Below, piece after piece: positions 1-12,377 of a DNA stretch of 64,000 nucleotides. The stretch spans positions 124,001 through 188,000 of the forward strand of contig CAUYLG010004905.1 of NCBI GenBank assembly GCA_963573385.1, in the 5' to 3' direction. The notes under the pieces were generated by a model. The model saw only the letters and a list, made by a program, of their open reading frames with translations. It was not told the origin of the DNA and made no database searches. This DNA comes from Cacajao melanocephalus. Lineage: Eukaryota; Chordata; Mammalia; Primates; Pitheciidae. Position numbers and translations under genes: made by a program. Numbering within the stretch: the first letter of the stretch is position 1; each line of letters opens with the position of its first letter.

Positions 1-951
1 CTTTTGGCTGATATTTGTTATTTCTATTCTTTCATTATTAAAGATGGTGGTGGTGTGGACATTTTGTTTAATCGTCTAAGGACACAACGTAGCCTACCCT
101 CTAGGGGTCCTCCTTAGCTGTGTTCTAGCCAAAATGACCAGTTTTCCCTTGTATTAATTTCTCTGTCCATCTTATCTCACTAGTAGGACTGGCCCGATAT
201 ATTCAGGCTGCTCTAACTCTGATCGATCTTTATAAATGAATACAGAGAAAAAGACTAGCTCCACAGCGCAGTGACATTAGAAAGACTGCTACCCCAGAAA
301 ACAAACACATTTCTCTCTGTCTGCCCTCTCCTATTTTTTCATCCTGATTTCAGTTAGGCAATTGCTGCAGGGGAGGCCTGGGCTTTTCTTGTATGTGAGC
401 ACATCATTAATCAGGCTCTCACTCACTCACTCATGTGTGAAGTGGACTCTAGTGGACCAATGATCAACTGCTCAGCCCCTGAAATTTCTTGTTTGCCACT
501 GCTCCCTAGAATCTACTTCTTAACAACAGATTCTACCTGTATATGCTTATAAAAATTTGGATGATAAGATTAAATCAGCAATTATTCTGAAGTTTGAAAA
601 GATTGAAGTCCTATCTAAGATACCTGTAAATACTTTGCTATTTTAAAGATATAGTCCTAAGCCAAAGTGTAGATTTAGGTATTTTTAAAAATTATTTTGA
701 AAAATTAAAAATGTCACCTTTGTCTTATAAACTAAGACTAATTGGAGGGAGAAAATTTTCTTATAATATTAAAAGATTTATACTTAACTCCTTATTCTTA
801 TTTTTATGACATTTAGGTCTCTTCCAAAGCTTCAGAAATTTGAAAATACTGATACTTTTGTAAACTGCCTGACTGTAATTCTTCAAACAGAATTGTGGAA
901 TGTTTTCTGTCTCTCAGAGTATCCAAGAAATATTCTGGTTTGGTATATTTC
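1..951. other. Unique non-coding sequence
   Basis: No interspersed repeat or gene is recognisable. The stretch is AT-rich, with a short CACT-type simple run near 417-433. Its last 17 bases (935-951) are the left target-site duplication of the following Alu. Confidence 0.6.
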
Positions 952-1251
952 TTATTTGAAAATGTATTGTATTTTTTTGAAGTGAAGTCTCACTCCGTCG
1001 CCCAGCCTGGAGTGCAGTGGAACGATCTTGGCTCGCTGCAACCTCCACCTCCTGGGTTAAAGCAATTCTCCCACCTCAGCTAATCCCAGCTAATCCCGAG
1101 TAGCTGGGATTGCAGGTTCCAGCCACCACACCCAGCTAATTTTTGTATTTTTAGTCAAAATGGGCTTTCACCATGTTGGCAAAGCTGGTCTTAAACTCCT
1201 GACCTCCACATCCCAAGTGCTGGGATTACAGGCGTGAGCCACCTCGCCCAG
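952..1251 (-). mobile_element. AluS-type SINE, antisense, with target-site duplication
   Basis: A full dimeric Alu read backwards: T-rich tail first, then the right arm, the middle TTTTTGTATTTTTAGT region, and the box-B side ending near GGCGTGAGCCACC. Nearly matching 17-base flanks, CTGGTTTGGTATATTTC at 935-951 and CTGGTTTGGTACATTTC at 1252-1268, are the target-site duplication with one later substitution. A short internal repeat (CTAATCCCAG twice, near 1080-1097) is private to this copy. The 62-codon open frame at 895-1083 is an accident of Alu antisense sequence. Diagnostic positions fit AluS better than AluJ; the exact subfamily is not assigned. Confidence 0.93.
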
Positions 1252-1268
1252 CTGGTTTGGTACATTTC

Positions 1269-1637
1269 AAAGTTCTCTGCATATATTACATTTAACTTCC
1301 TTATTCCTTATTTAGAATGTTTGTCTTGATACCATGAGCAGCAAGGAAAGATAATATTTGCATCCAATATGAAAAAGTATTTTCTTTTGCGTTCAACTAT
1401 ATTTTAAAAGTGATAGTTTTCTTAGTAGTGGGTGCCTGCCCCTTCAGTTTATAACTTCGTTAATTTATCATTAGCGTTGATCCTTGTCAACTTCTTACCT
1501 GATAAACGTGGAGCTACTACATATAGGTCTGTTGAATGAAATAGCATTTATTAATAATAATAACACATTATTCATAATACTTCCTGATCACCAGGTACTT
1601 ACTTCTCTGCAAACTTTGCATATTTATTTCTTTTTTA
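1269..1637. other. Unique AT-rich sequence
   Basis: No recognisable repeat. It includes a TAATAATAATAA run near 1551-1562. Confidence 0.5.
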
Positions 1638-1772
1638 TTTAAAACATTTTTTTCAGAGATGGGGTCTCACTATGTTGTCCCGTCTAGTCTCAAACTTTTG
1701 TGCTCAAGCAACCCTCCAGCCTTGGCCTCCCACATAGCTAGGACTACAGGTGTAAGCAACCACACCTGGCTA
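1638..1772 (-). mobile_element. Free left Alu monomer (FLAM-type), antisense
   Basis: About 135 bases match one Alu arm in reverse: T-rich lead, then the pattern of GAGATGGGGTCTCACTATG, a TTGGCCTCC box and an end resembling the reverse of GCCAGGTGTGGTTG. No second arm follows. This fits a free left monomer, the fossil class that predates dimeric Alu. It is more diverged than the nearby full Alu, as expected for its age. A heavily truncated dimeric AluJ is the alternative. Confidence 0.75.
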
Positions 1773-2079
1773 CATGCTTATCTTTAATCTTCCTAACAGC
1801 TCTTCAAAGTCATGAGTTGATTTTGCAAATCCAAAAACAGAGCCAGGGACGTTAAATGGATTGTCAAGTGTTGCCTGGTTAGGAAGAGACAGAACTATGA
1901 TTTGAACCCTAAATACTAAGAGTTTGTGTTCTTTCCCTAACTTTCTCCAGACTGATGTAAATTATTACCTGAAAGTTAAAATGCAAAAGTAAGCCCTATG
2001 CTCTTACCAACAATGCACAATAGATATCAATTAAAATCAGTAAACTCGAAGTACAAGTGCCAGTTCTTGCTGGGAATCC
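1773..2079. other. Unique sequence
   Basis: No repeat or gene-like signal was recognised. Confidence 0.5.
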
Positions 2080-2215
2080 ATACATTCATTCCACATATTA
2101 TTTACTGAGCATCTATTATGGGCCAGGCACTGTGTTAGTTGCTAAAAATATAATGAGGAGAACAAGAAGGCATAACCTCTAGCCTCATAGGAATAAATGT
2201 CTAGTGTATAGATAG
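2080..2215 (-). mobile_element. L2 LINE 3' end, antisense fragment
   Basis: The reverse of the L2 3' terminus is visible: CATTCATTCCACATATTATT, then ACTGAGCATCTATTATGGGC and CAGGCACTGTGTTAG, followed by the diverged 'aacaagaaggcataacctctagcc' type stretch expected upstream in L2. It is an ancient, non-functional mammalian LINE remnant of about 130 bases. Confidence 0.75.
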
Positions 2216-2979
2216 TGCTGCGATTCCTACATAACTTCTGTAATCTAGGTCCTTCTAATCTGAGGTCATGTTAATAAACAGGAGCATATCTACCAGAAAC
2301 TGCTGGTGCTTCCTCATTTCCTATGCTCTGTGCTCCAGCTGAGTGCTCCCAATGACTGCATTGATTCTCATTCCTAGACAAAAAAAAATTAGAATTTATT
2401 AGAAATATTTTTAAAATGTTTGTATTCAGTACCACCCCTCCTTTCTACTCCATCCTGGCCATGACATAGTTTTTGCAGGGTAGGTCTCAGGCTTCAGTAC
2501 TTTTTAAACATTTCTCATGGCTTCTATACACAGCAATGGTTGAGGATCCTCTCGGCATTCTTAGTAAGCTATGTTGCTTATAATTTCCCATCAAGAATCT
2601 GTAAAAGTTCTGTGACTGCAGCAGAAATGTGGCTTAGTATACAAGCCCTGTCCACTGCAGCAGGCCTATTTCTGTGCCCATAATTTTTTCTAAGTTCCTG
2701 AACCATTGTTCACATTTCCTTTTCTGACTTTTCTTCTCAGAGTCCAGGTCTGAGTTGCCCTTCTGGCTTTATGTTTTTTCCTTCTTTTCAGAATCTGTCA
2801 TTGCTGAGTATGTGGGTGTAATTTTGACTTTCAGAATTAGCTTGTGGTTCTCATCTGGACTGACCACAGGCTTGATGCCACCATCTTCCTGGTGCTGTCC
2901 CTAACCTCAGTCCTTACTGGCCCTACATTCTTTGATTTAGTAGCTTCACAGTCTCTAGATCAATGACAAAGTGATCTGA
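2216..2979. other. Unique sequence
   Basis: No interspersed repeat was recognised with confidence. There are pyrimidine-rich stretches and no exon-like acceptor/donor pair that I trust. Confidence 0.5.
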
Positions 2980-3505
2980 GGCTATTCAAGATCTACTCTC
3001 TTAGCAAATTCAGTATTCAATGCAGTATTATAAACTAGAGTCACTATATTGTGCATTAGACCCTCAGAACTTTTTATCTTTTATTGGGTTGATGAAAAGC
3101 TATTGCAGTTTTTGCCACTGAAAGTACTGAAGCCTGAGTCCCACCCATCAAAAACTAAGGCATGACCTGGTTGGAGTAGGGAAGGAGGGGCAGTGCTGAA
3201 TACAGACATATAAAAAATGTTTATAATGGATTCTAATTTTTTATCCAGGAATGAAAATCAATGCAGGCATTGGTAGCACTTAGCTGGAGCATAGACTATA
3301 GCTGAAGGTTTCTACCCTTTGACCACGATGTTCTCACCACTAACATAAAAGAAAAAACAAAAAGGTAACTAGGTAAGATAGTGTTAACTACCCGATGGTG
3401 GCAATTTTTTAATCATTTCATGATATGTCAAATCATCACATTGTGCATTTTAAATATATACAATTTTATTTGTCAATTAAACCTAAAAGAGCCTTAAAAA
3501 AACAC
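2980..3505 (+). mobile_element. Old L1 (L1M-type) 3'-UTR end, sense, interrupted
   Basis: Two blocks match the 3' untranslated end of old L1. At 2985-3082 there is the series ACTCTCTTAGCAAATTCAGT, a diverged ACTATAGTCACCATG-type box and a 'cattagaccctcagaact' box. At 3300-3505 there is TACCCTTTGACCACGATGTT, ATTTCATGATATG and AAATATATACAATTTTATTT, ending in an A-rich tail near 3497. About 215 bases of foreign sequence, beginning with half a MADE1, separate the blocks. The L1 is dead and lacks any ORF. Confidence 0.75.
3084..3125 (+). mobile_element. MADE1 mariner MITE, left half only
   Basis: Starting directly after a TA dinucleotide (3082-3083), the sequence TTGGGTTGATGAAAAGCTAT followed by TGCAGTTTTTGCCACTGAAA matches the first half of the 80-base palindromic MADE1 element. 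The mirror-image half is absent. Full MADE1 copies fold into the hairpins that gave rise to the miR-548 family; this half cannot. It lies inside an old L1 3' UTR. Confidence 0.75.
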
Positions 3506-5140
3506 TAAGATATTAAATTAAGCAGCAAACAAAAAAACATCAAAGGCTCACACAGACAATAAGCCCACCACCCTCTCTCTTTTCAATTTCTCACCAAGAT
3601 CACACAGGAGGGACGAGCTTTCCTCTCTCCTGTCCATATCCATCGTCTATGTTTCTGTTTTACAACCTCTTTTTCTTTTAAGAGAACACCTTGCTCCTTA
3701 TTTTTATCTGGCTAATTGTATAGTGAGATGCTATTTAATGGATTTCTAGGCTGAAGGTAGGGGTAGAACCTAAGATCACTGTGCATTTGGCTCCAGGCCT
3801 GAAATTGGAGTGCCCTTACCCTTGACCTGGGCTTCTCTGGTCACTGTCATGTCTCCTTCGACTGTTGCCTAATCTCATTTTCTCTGATCCTGACACCATT
3901 CCTAAAATCCAAGGTTTAAAATACCGAGCTACACATAATTACCTATAGTAACTTATTATTGGATTGTGGAAAATATTTTTTTCTCACCAGAATTTTTTAT
4001 ATGAACAGGAAGAAAGAGACTCTCTTAACTATACAAGGGTTATATCAAGACATTGTTAAAGTAGCCATAGCATTTTCAAGAACCCCAAATAAAGAGAAAG
4101 TCCTGGGTGGATTTGAGGGAAGGATTTGTTATAATGAACCAGAAATACAAGATTCCACTTAAACTGGAAAAGTTGACAGAATATGGTTGAACTTAATAAA
4201 ACCTTCAAAGGAAATAAGGGTCAAACAAAGACAGCCAATGAATGGAAAAGTTCAAGATTGGTTTGGGATAAACATGAGGGTAGTCACATTTTAGCATGAG
4301 TATCTTCTGACCTATCTCAGCTGTTCAGCCACCATTATTCTCCCTTCTGACACACCTGCCAAAAAAAATGGCTTCTTCTTCTATATTGTAGGTATAAACC
4401 AACCCAACTGTACCCCTTTGGGCATGATACAAAGCCAAGAAGAAACTTTGTAAATTTCATACAAGAGTAGAAAGTGCAATTCAACCCAGTACTCTGGTTG
4501 ATTATTGATGCGGTGTCAATGTACGTGGTAGCAACTCGAATCGAATCAGAGCTGCTACCACAAGTAAGTAACCTTTAACACAGCCCTGTCGTGACATTGA
4601 TGTTGCCAACTTACTATATTATCAACATGGCAGAATGCATTTTTGAGCTCCAGACTTCCTAGACATTTTTAAGAGGCCATTGAAGAGGAGGTAACAGAGA
4701 CCTGTCTCAGAAACCTAGGCTTCAAGAAGGAATTCTGACTGGTTCCTCTTGGGACCTTTCTTTAGGGGCAACAGAGATGAACAAAAGAAAGGTTAGTATG
4801 TCAGCATTTGAAAAGTGAGGGGAGGTGGAGGTAGGAAGAGGGCGTTCTAGCCACAGGCTAACACATTGGTATTAAAGAAGTCTGGGTAAAGGAGGAGAAA
4901 ACACTCCCCCAAATAAAAATGAAAAACCAAATCAAAGAACAAAAGGGTTTCATACAACACAGTATCCAAAAGTAAAAGGAACACGCTAAATGTGCGAGCT
5001 AATAGTAAACCAGTCCATAGCCTATTGTAATAGGTCCATCCAGCATCAATCAGATTTCTTCTCGTCTGTCATCCCTATTTTTAAATTGTTTGTTAGATAA
5101 TTGACTGATAAAGGAAAAGAAAACATAGAGAAAGATTACC
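3506..5140. other. Unique sequence with a CpG-bearing hairpin
   Basis: No interspersed repeat was recognised. An inverted repeat with several CpGs lies at 4516-4600. The 67-codon frame at 3959-4162 has no recognisable domain and is probably chance. Confidence 0.5.
4516..4600. repeat. Nested inverted repeat with CpG cluster
   Basis: The inner arms are GTGGTAGCA (4525-4533) and TGCTACCAC (4553-4561), perfectly complementary around a 19-base loop that holds the short tandem TCGAATCGAATC. The outer arms are TCAATGT (4516-4522) and ACATTGA (4594-4600). Five CpGs in about 90 bases are unusual for this AT-rich neighbourhood. No RNA family is recognised. Confidence 0.6.
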
Positions 5141-5422
5141 AGCCAGGTAATCTTTGTATGGTGGCTCCCTGTAATCCCAGCACTTTGAGAGGCCAAGGCA
5201 TGTTGATTGCTTGAGCCTGGGAGTTCAAGGCCAACTTGGCCAACATGGCAAACCTCCATCTCTACAAAAAATACAAAACTTAGCCTGGCATGGAGACGCA
5301 TGCCTGTAGTCACAGCTACTTGGGAGGCTGAGGCAGGAGGATGGCTCGAGCTCAGGAGGAAGAGCTTGCTGTGATTTGAGATTGCACCACTGTACTCCAG
5401 CCTGGGCGATAGAGCAAGACTC
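5141..5422 (+). mobile_element. AluJ-type SINE, sense
   Basis: A dimeric Alu in forward orientation: TGTAATCCCAGCACTTTGAG, then a J-type 'gattgcttgagcctgggagttcaaggcc' stretch, TCTCTACAAAAAATACAAAA between the arms, and the right arm to CTCCAGCCTGGGCGATAGAG. The first 15-20 bases are disrupted. The tail is not poly-A but has become an AATG microsatellite. No clear target-site duplication was seen. The J assignment fits its divergence. Confidence 0.9.
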
Positions 5423-5464
5423 TGAATGAATGAATGAATAAATGAATGAATGAATGAATGAATG
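5423..5464 (+). repeat. (AATG)n microsatellite in the Alu tail
   Basis: About ten TGAA/AATG units with one AATA interruption. It directly continues the AluJ tail, a common birthplace of microsatellites. On the opposite strand it produces an apparent HSFI peptide repeat in a spurious 181-codon open frame (5050-5595). Confidence 0.93.
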
Positions 5465-5500
5465 GTTTTATAATGGTGGAGAGCACCTAACAATGAGGAA

Positions 5501-5710
5501 GCAGCCTGGTAGAAAGAGAACTCTGGAGCCTGACAGAGGAGCATAAATCTGGTTCTTCCATGTCCTAGCTTTTGGAGGCTAAAGTTAATCCCCATGTCTT
5601 GGGAATTTTTTTAGGTATTCACTTAGAAAATGAATAAAACTTTCTCATAGGCCTATGGTAAGGATTGGAGGTGATATAGGCAAAGCATTTGATTCATAGT
5701 ATGTATATCG
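5501..5710 (+). mobile_element. MIR SINE, sense
   Basis: Landmarks occur in the right order: a diverged 'aagagaactctggagcctgac' start, 'ggttcttcc' in the internal promoter region, 'aaaatgaataaaactttctcatag' in the core, and 'aaggattggaggtgata..gcaaagcatttga' towards the 3' end. It is ancient and inactive. Confidence 0.65.
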
Positions 5711-6859
5711 GACTCTTACATGCAAAGAAATTAAGGCAAACTAAAATTATCTCAGTTAATAGAATGAGGGTAGGGGTTGGCCTGTAGGAACACAAGATTT
5801 CTTTTTTAATGAATTTACAAAGTTCTAAGCTCTCTTAACTTGGAGACCCAATTTTATGTCATAACAAAGGTATAAAAATGAATTTTAAAATCTGTGATAA
5901 ATAAAAACTTTCACAAAAATTGAAAGTATTGCTATAATTCTGCTTTTAAAATAACTTGGCCATGATACACAAATCTGCAACTGGCTGCATATGTCCTTGG
6001 TGGTCAGCAAGCATAGGGAAAATGTATCCTTAATACATGAGAAAACCTAACCTGTACACTCTTTTCAAAAGTAAAAAAAAAATTATTACAAATACCAAAT
6101 CTTGTGATGTTTTATACATATTATATGAGCTTCATGTTTGCATTTTTCAGCCCTTTGGGTTTTTTTAGGTCTCATATATTTTTTTATAGGCCCATACAGT
6201 CTTACAGGCCCCAGGTAAGCTGCTTTGACTGCCCCATGAGGCACATGGCTCAGCCCGCATGCAGACCCGTCAGAGACTGGAGCACAGATCAGGAGACAAC
6301 CAGCTTGGCTAGCTTGTCTCCTCTGCAAAGGCAAACTTCTCCTGATTCTAGGGCTCTACCTTGGTAGTAAAAGGGCTATTCTCTGTTTCTGCTTCAGCTG
6401 CCTGTTGTGTTAAACAGTGCTTTTGTTTTCCATCTCTAAGGTTCAAAATTCCAGAGGAGAAGAATCTGGTTGACTCCACTGGTCCAATATTCAACACCAT
6501 GGTAAACCAAGTTCTACTGTCAGGACCAATCTAGGCTGCTGATCAGCCCACAGATTGGCTGCCCTCGGGACATTTGCACACCTCTAGGGAGGGAGTGTCA
6601 CGTGGAAAGAAGCAGAGAGAACTAAAAGTAAGGAAGTCCTTGGCAGAGGCCTGAAGCAATGACAATACTATAACCGATAGCTTCTTGTTTGACCCATCCA
6701 ATACAATATGTGCTCCGTAAGTTGTTGAAATTATCCTAATTATTAAATATTTCAGAAAAATTCCTGGAAAAAAAAGTATAAGGCAACCCAGTAGCAAGCA
6801 AACTCATGATCAGGGAGACAATTAAACTGAGACTAAAAAGTAATAACGTTATTTCATAA
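5711..6859. other. Mostly unique sequence
   Basis: No repeat was identified with confidence. A more GC-rich patch (about 6210-6370) and 6440-6600 may be an old, unassigned interspersed repeat, because phrases such as 'gaatctggttgactccactggtccaat' have a repeat-like look. The overlapping short ORFs on both strands at 6086-6367 have no recognisable domain. Confidence 0.4.
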
Positions 6860-7990
<1,131 letters not shown>

Positions 7991-8395
7991 GGTCGGATAA
8001 GATAATGCATTCAGGTGAAAGTGATAAAAACTGTAATTTTAGTATGGTGAGTTCGCTCATAAAACTGTCGCTTTTGCTATATAAATTTGTAGTTTCAATA
8101 TTCAAGGGGTTAATTGTACCAAGCCATTGTTGCCAGCTAAGCAAAGGTTATGGGGATTATTACTGACTGCTTCCTGAAGACCTTTATCTAATATGCCATC
8201 AGGTAAAAGAACCAAAAATTAAAGACTGTAAGAAAAAAGTTTAGAAAACTACTGAATATAAATATATATATAGATATATATATATTCCCCTGATAGACTA
8301 AAAATGAGTAAGTCACAGCACCAATCATTGAGAAAATTACTATTTAGTAAGAAGGGAAGAAGTCTGACAAATTATCCTAAGCCATGAAACAAAAT
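7991..8395. other. Unique AT-rich sequence
   Basis: No repeat family was recognised. A TA-rich low-complexity run lies near 8257-8285. Confidence 0.5.
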
Positions 8396-8700
8396 ATATC
8401 AGAGACATACAAAGATTACCATGATAGCTGACAGGATGGAGCGATTGACTTTGCCCCAGGAAGTCAGTAGAAAACAACCAGGAGATTGAATATTTGAGTT
8501 GAGACTCAAAGAATGAGATGGAATTTTCTGGGTAAAAAAGTATGTTAAGTCTTCCAAGCACAGAAAATAGCATCTGCAAATCTGTGATATCATAAGGAAA
8601 ATTGACGGAACGGTGAATTCATTATTCTTTGTGCACAAACTATAGGAAAGAATACTGAATGGGTCCAAGAACAAGAAAGTGAAGTGAATCATTCTGAGTA
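8396..8700 (-). mobile_element. L2 LINE, antisense fragment
   Basis: It matches the reverse of the L2 ORF2 tail: 'ttgagttgagactcaaagaatgagatgg', then 'cttccaagcacagaaaatagcatctgcaaa', equivalent to the L2 box AAGCATTCCAGGCAGAGGGA. It seems to be collinear with the L2 piece that resumes at about 9340. The intervening 640 bases are then later insertions. Confidence 0.6.
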
Positions 8701-9190
8701 GGCAGGTTGTACAGCAGGAACAGGCACCCCCACATTTCAGTAACTTGAAACAAGGATTTACTTCTCACTCCCATACGTAGCCATCGCAGTCTGCTCAGAC
8801 CTCGGCTCCTCCTCAGCCTCTCTGCAGGGCCCAGGCTGACAGACCCTCCACCACCTGAGTGCTGCTAGAGACCATGACCGGGAGAAAGAGATGTGGCAAG
8901 CTGTGCACTGGTTATTTATAAAACACTCATCATAAGTGAAAGAAATCTCTTACTTTAAATTTCATTAGTCAAAACATTAGTCAAAACAATGTATATGGGC
9001 ATACATAACTTGGAAGGGGAGCTTGTGCCCCGAAGATTGGTAAACAGCACTATTGACCACCACACAAGCTTTTCAGAAGACACTGGCTAATCTTACTGGT
9101 TACCAGCAGATCTATGCATGAGGGAATGACACAGTTGGATTTCTTACATAGGGAATTATTCAACCAGCAGAGTAGGGATCAACTGCATCA
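8701..9190. other. Probable unassigned old interspersed repeat
   Basis: Phrases such as 'gtaacttgaaacaaggatttacttctcactc', CTCGGCTCCTCCTCAGCCTC and 'atttcattagtcaaaacattagtc' look like a dispersed mammalian repeat that I cannot name. It sits between two collinear L2 pieces, which supports its being an insertion. A 12-base tandem (ATTAGTCAAAAC twice) lies near 8967-8990. Confidence 0.45.
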
Positions 9191-9194
9191 GTAA

Positions 9195-9325
9195 TTTACA
9201 AATTGAGCATTCCTCAGAATCACCTGGAGCCCTTGTGAAAACCACGGACTGCCAGCCCCTCGCCCAGCTTCTTACTTGACAACTGTGCATGGCACCTAGG
9301 AGTTTCTGTTTCTAGCAAACATGAT
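9195..9325 (-). mobile_element. MER5-type hAT (Charlie) MITE, antisense
   Basis: TCAGAATCACCTGGAGCCCT, then 'gtgaaaaccacggactgccagcccc' and, at the far side, GGAGTTTCTGTTTCTAGCAA follow the reverse of MER5A, a non-autonomous hAT element. The centre is diverged. It has no coding capacity. Confidence 0.65.
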
Positions 9326-9339
9326 GCTAATATGGCTCT

Positions 9340-10060
9340 TCTTGAACCACATGGTGAGTACCATTAAATGGAGGAAACAGATACCAGAGTTATTGTAAAA
9401 GTTTGATGGTAAGGCAGTGGGTAGGATGAGAGTAGCAGCAAGGTGACAGGAGAAGCCATCCCAGACCGGAGACACGTGTTTCAGGTTGAGGGAAGAGGAT
9501 GAGAGGTTTGAAAATGACCACAGAATAAACACTTTGGGTAGATAATTGCCCCATTCACCAAGGTGAAGACTACAGTAGAAAGAACAAGCTTAGGCATGCA
9601 GAGAAGGGAAGTCGGGGGTGGAATGGAAAGAAAGAAAGGAGTCCAGTGTATGACATTTTAGCTTTCAAGTACTTAAAGGCATCCAGATTGGATATGTCCA
9701 GTTGGCCATAGAAATGCAGCTCCAGATCTCAGAAGAGGGCTAAAAACACAATCATCAGGATTTGATGAAATTGAACTCATGGGATAAAATAAGGACATCC
9801 AGGAAGGGCATTTGAGAAAGGCAAAGAACTAAGTGTAGAATCCTGAAATGTCCCAATAATTAGATAACTCACAAGGATGTTGAGAAATCCGAAAAGGACA
9901 ATAAAAATGAAAAGTCTGAAAGGCAGAAGAACTAGCAGAGAGCTAAGTTTCAGGAAATAGGAGAGGATGAGATTTCAAAAGCAGGGAGTTCTCAATGGTG
10001 TCAAATATCCTAGAGATCAAACATAATGATGACTGAAAAAAGGACTGCGATAATTGTGTA
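9340..10060 (-). mobile_element. L2 LINE reverse-transcriptase region, antisense, decayed
   Basis: The order of boxes fits the reverse of the L2 RT domain: 'aggatgagagtagcagcaaggtgacagg' (9423-9450), GGATATGTCCAGTTGGCCAT, the RT active-site region (9751-9762), and 'gatcaaacataatgatgactgaaaaa' near 10014. Read on the minus strand, the family's catalytic Y-A-D-D is N-P-D-D here, and the frame is broken by stops on both sides. It is a dead copy of an ancient mammalian LINE. Confidence 0.7.
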
Positions 10061-12346
10061 TTTCATTACTATTTCTACCCCGACCCTAGTTCGGCTGTTG
10101 GAGAGGCTGTGGACTCCCCACCTGCCATTACATGGCTTTTTGTCCTTATTCTTGAATTAATCAAGGAAGCCCCTATAGCCAGCAGGTTCATCCTTTAAAA
10201 GCTGAGGTCACCCCTGAGGAATTAGCCCTTTTGCAATCACAGGCATCTGAAGAAAGTTGTCTTCCCCTTTTGGCAAAGGGAGGGATGGAGAAAAAAATGG
10301 GATCATTTTAAGTCTTTACTCAACAACACTGCAAAGCCTGCTAGAAACTGGAGGTGAAGGCATGCTACACCCAGGGGCCATGGTTATGTGTGTGCCAGCG
10401 GTATCATTGCACAGGCCTTCCTTTTGCTTCAAGATTCTGACACTATGAATGTGAAGCATTGATACACCTACTACTATTCCCAGGCCCAATTTGATTCTTA
10501 AACGCTGAACTTAATCTCTGACTTCTCTTCTTGCTTGGCTAGGATCTCTATGTATCTACTTGAGTTCATATTCCTAGATAGATCTTCACTGGGCCTACCA
10601 TCTGCCTTGACCAGTCAACATGGCTCTTCAGTTCAGAAGCAGAGAATTACTAAGGTCATCTCAGGTCATCGGCATACTACATCCAACCCGCACACCACTC
10701 AGGCACCTTTCCCTATGTGATCTAGCCTAAGCCTAACACCCCTGCTTCTTCCTTATTCTGACTAAACTGTGCCCCGTGTATCACCCAGGCAGTTGAGCCT
10801 ACCAGATACAAAAGCTGTGGCTATGTCACACACTTTCATTGATGAAAGAGGCCCAAATAGACCTTAACAGATCAAACTAAGCCTCAATGACCGTGAATAA
10901 GATAAGTTGTGCCTTACTTACTATGTGTCTTTTAAAAACATATGTGTGGGAAACTTCTGTTTCAATTGAAAGAAATATATTATTTCTTGGATCTTCATCA
11001 AAATATTGCCAGTTTGAATTACATTCATTTTTCTTTTGTTAAAAATAGGGGAAAACCCCACAAATGATGACTAAGTAAGAATATATAGACTGTTGTAAAA
11101 TTATCTTAGTCCTTAATCTTTTTCAATCAAAATAACATAAATGTAAGAAAAACAACTCCTGTAATAGTCACCGATTACAAAAGATCAGAGAAAGAACATG
11201 AGATGTTAGGTCCAAGACTTTTGTTCTGGATGTTCCAGAGACCCTGGCTGTCTACACCTTTATTTTCTTGTCTCTTCAAGGGAGAGAAATGTAGATATTA
11301 TTATTTGATGTGATTCTTCAGCTGCCTTTTAATCTGTTATGTTCAATTATAATTTTCATGAAAGAATATGTAAAAATAAATTCTGAACTCTATTTTATCC
11401 TTGCATCTTCTTTTACAGACTGAATGTGAGCAGCACCTGCTCCATAAATAACTCACTGAATCATTGGAACAAAAAAAGTTCAGCAAAATAGTTGACTGCT
11501 TTATGATACAGATGGCATCTGTCTTTTAAATAACTTAAGTATTTAAATTGAGTAGCGAAAATACCTGACAAATCTTTTTCAGACTAATACAGCAAAGAAA
11601 CCTGGAATAACATCTAAGACATCAGAAGTTGTTTTTAGACCTTCAAGATTTTCTTTTATTTCAGGGGTAAACCATGGTCCCTGTCCCTCTCTTCTTTCTC
11701 TCTCTCTTATGAATTCCATCTGCTTGTAAGTGTCATTGCTGGAGCTTGCAAGGAAACACTTTTGATTAGCACTAAAAAGGTCTAATGTTTGAGACCTTGA
11801 ATGCAAAACTTCTGATAAAAATAAACTTCAAGGTCTCAGAATACTCTTATCAGATCAACCGTATGGTCCCAGAGTAGGTTGCTTAAATCTTCTTGGCTAA
11901 GCTTGAGAGTGCAAAGCTTAATACCCACAGGCTTGGAATCTTTTTGAATGTGATTATAATTCAGCACCAGCTTTGCATCCTGGATAAAGGTTCCCCTTGA
12001 ACACAAAGTATGTTACATGCTTGTGTGCTAGTGATCAAAATACTCAGAGGATTATGGCACTTGCTGTTCTTAAACCTCCAAAATGGTGTTAAAATGCTAC
12101 ATCCAATCAGCTAAGCTGTAAATTAAATTTTTGTAGATTGAAGACATAGTTTTATTTCATATGCCAGAAACTCATTTCAACCCTAGCATTTCTGTTAGCA
12201 CATTCCATCTAGCAGCATAACTCAAGAGGTTTAATGAAAGTTTAAAAACAATCTGTTGCAGATTTTGTGCCTAATTTATTTTTAATTGCAAATTGTACAA
12301 CACATTATTGCCTGTGAAAATAGAAATTTAATTTCCTTCCTGTTTT

Positions 12347-12377
12347 TTTTCTTTCTTCTTTCTTTCTTTCTTTTTTT
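12347..12377 (+). repeat. (TTTC)n microsatellite
   Basis: T-rich run with several CTTT units, ending in an unbroken T run. Confidence 0.85.

Noticed and set aside
3084..3125. Possible miR-548-type hairpin from MADE1
   Set aside because: Only one half of the palindrome is present, so no precursor hairpin can form.
5423..5464. Possible CRISPR-like or structured repeat array
   Set aside because: A simple 4-base microsatellite in a vertebrate genome; no spacers, no array. No CRISPR exists anywhere in the window.
5050..5595. 181-codon open frame on the minus strand, the longest in the window, with an HSFI peptide repeat
   Set aside because: It is the antisense of an AluJ plus its AATG microsatellite tail; the peptide repeat is the microsatellite translated.
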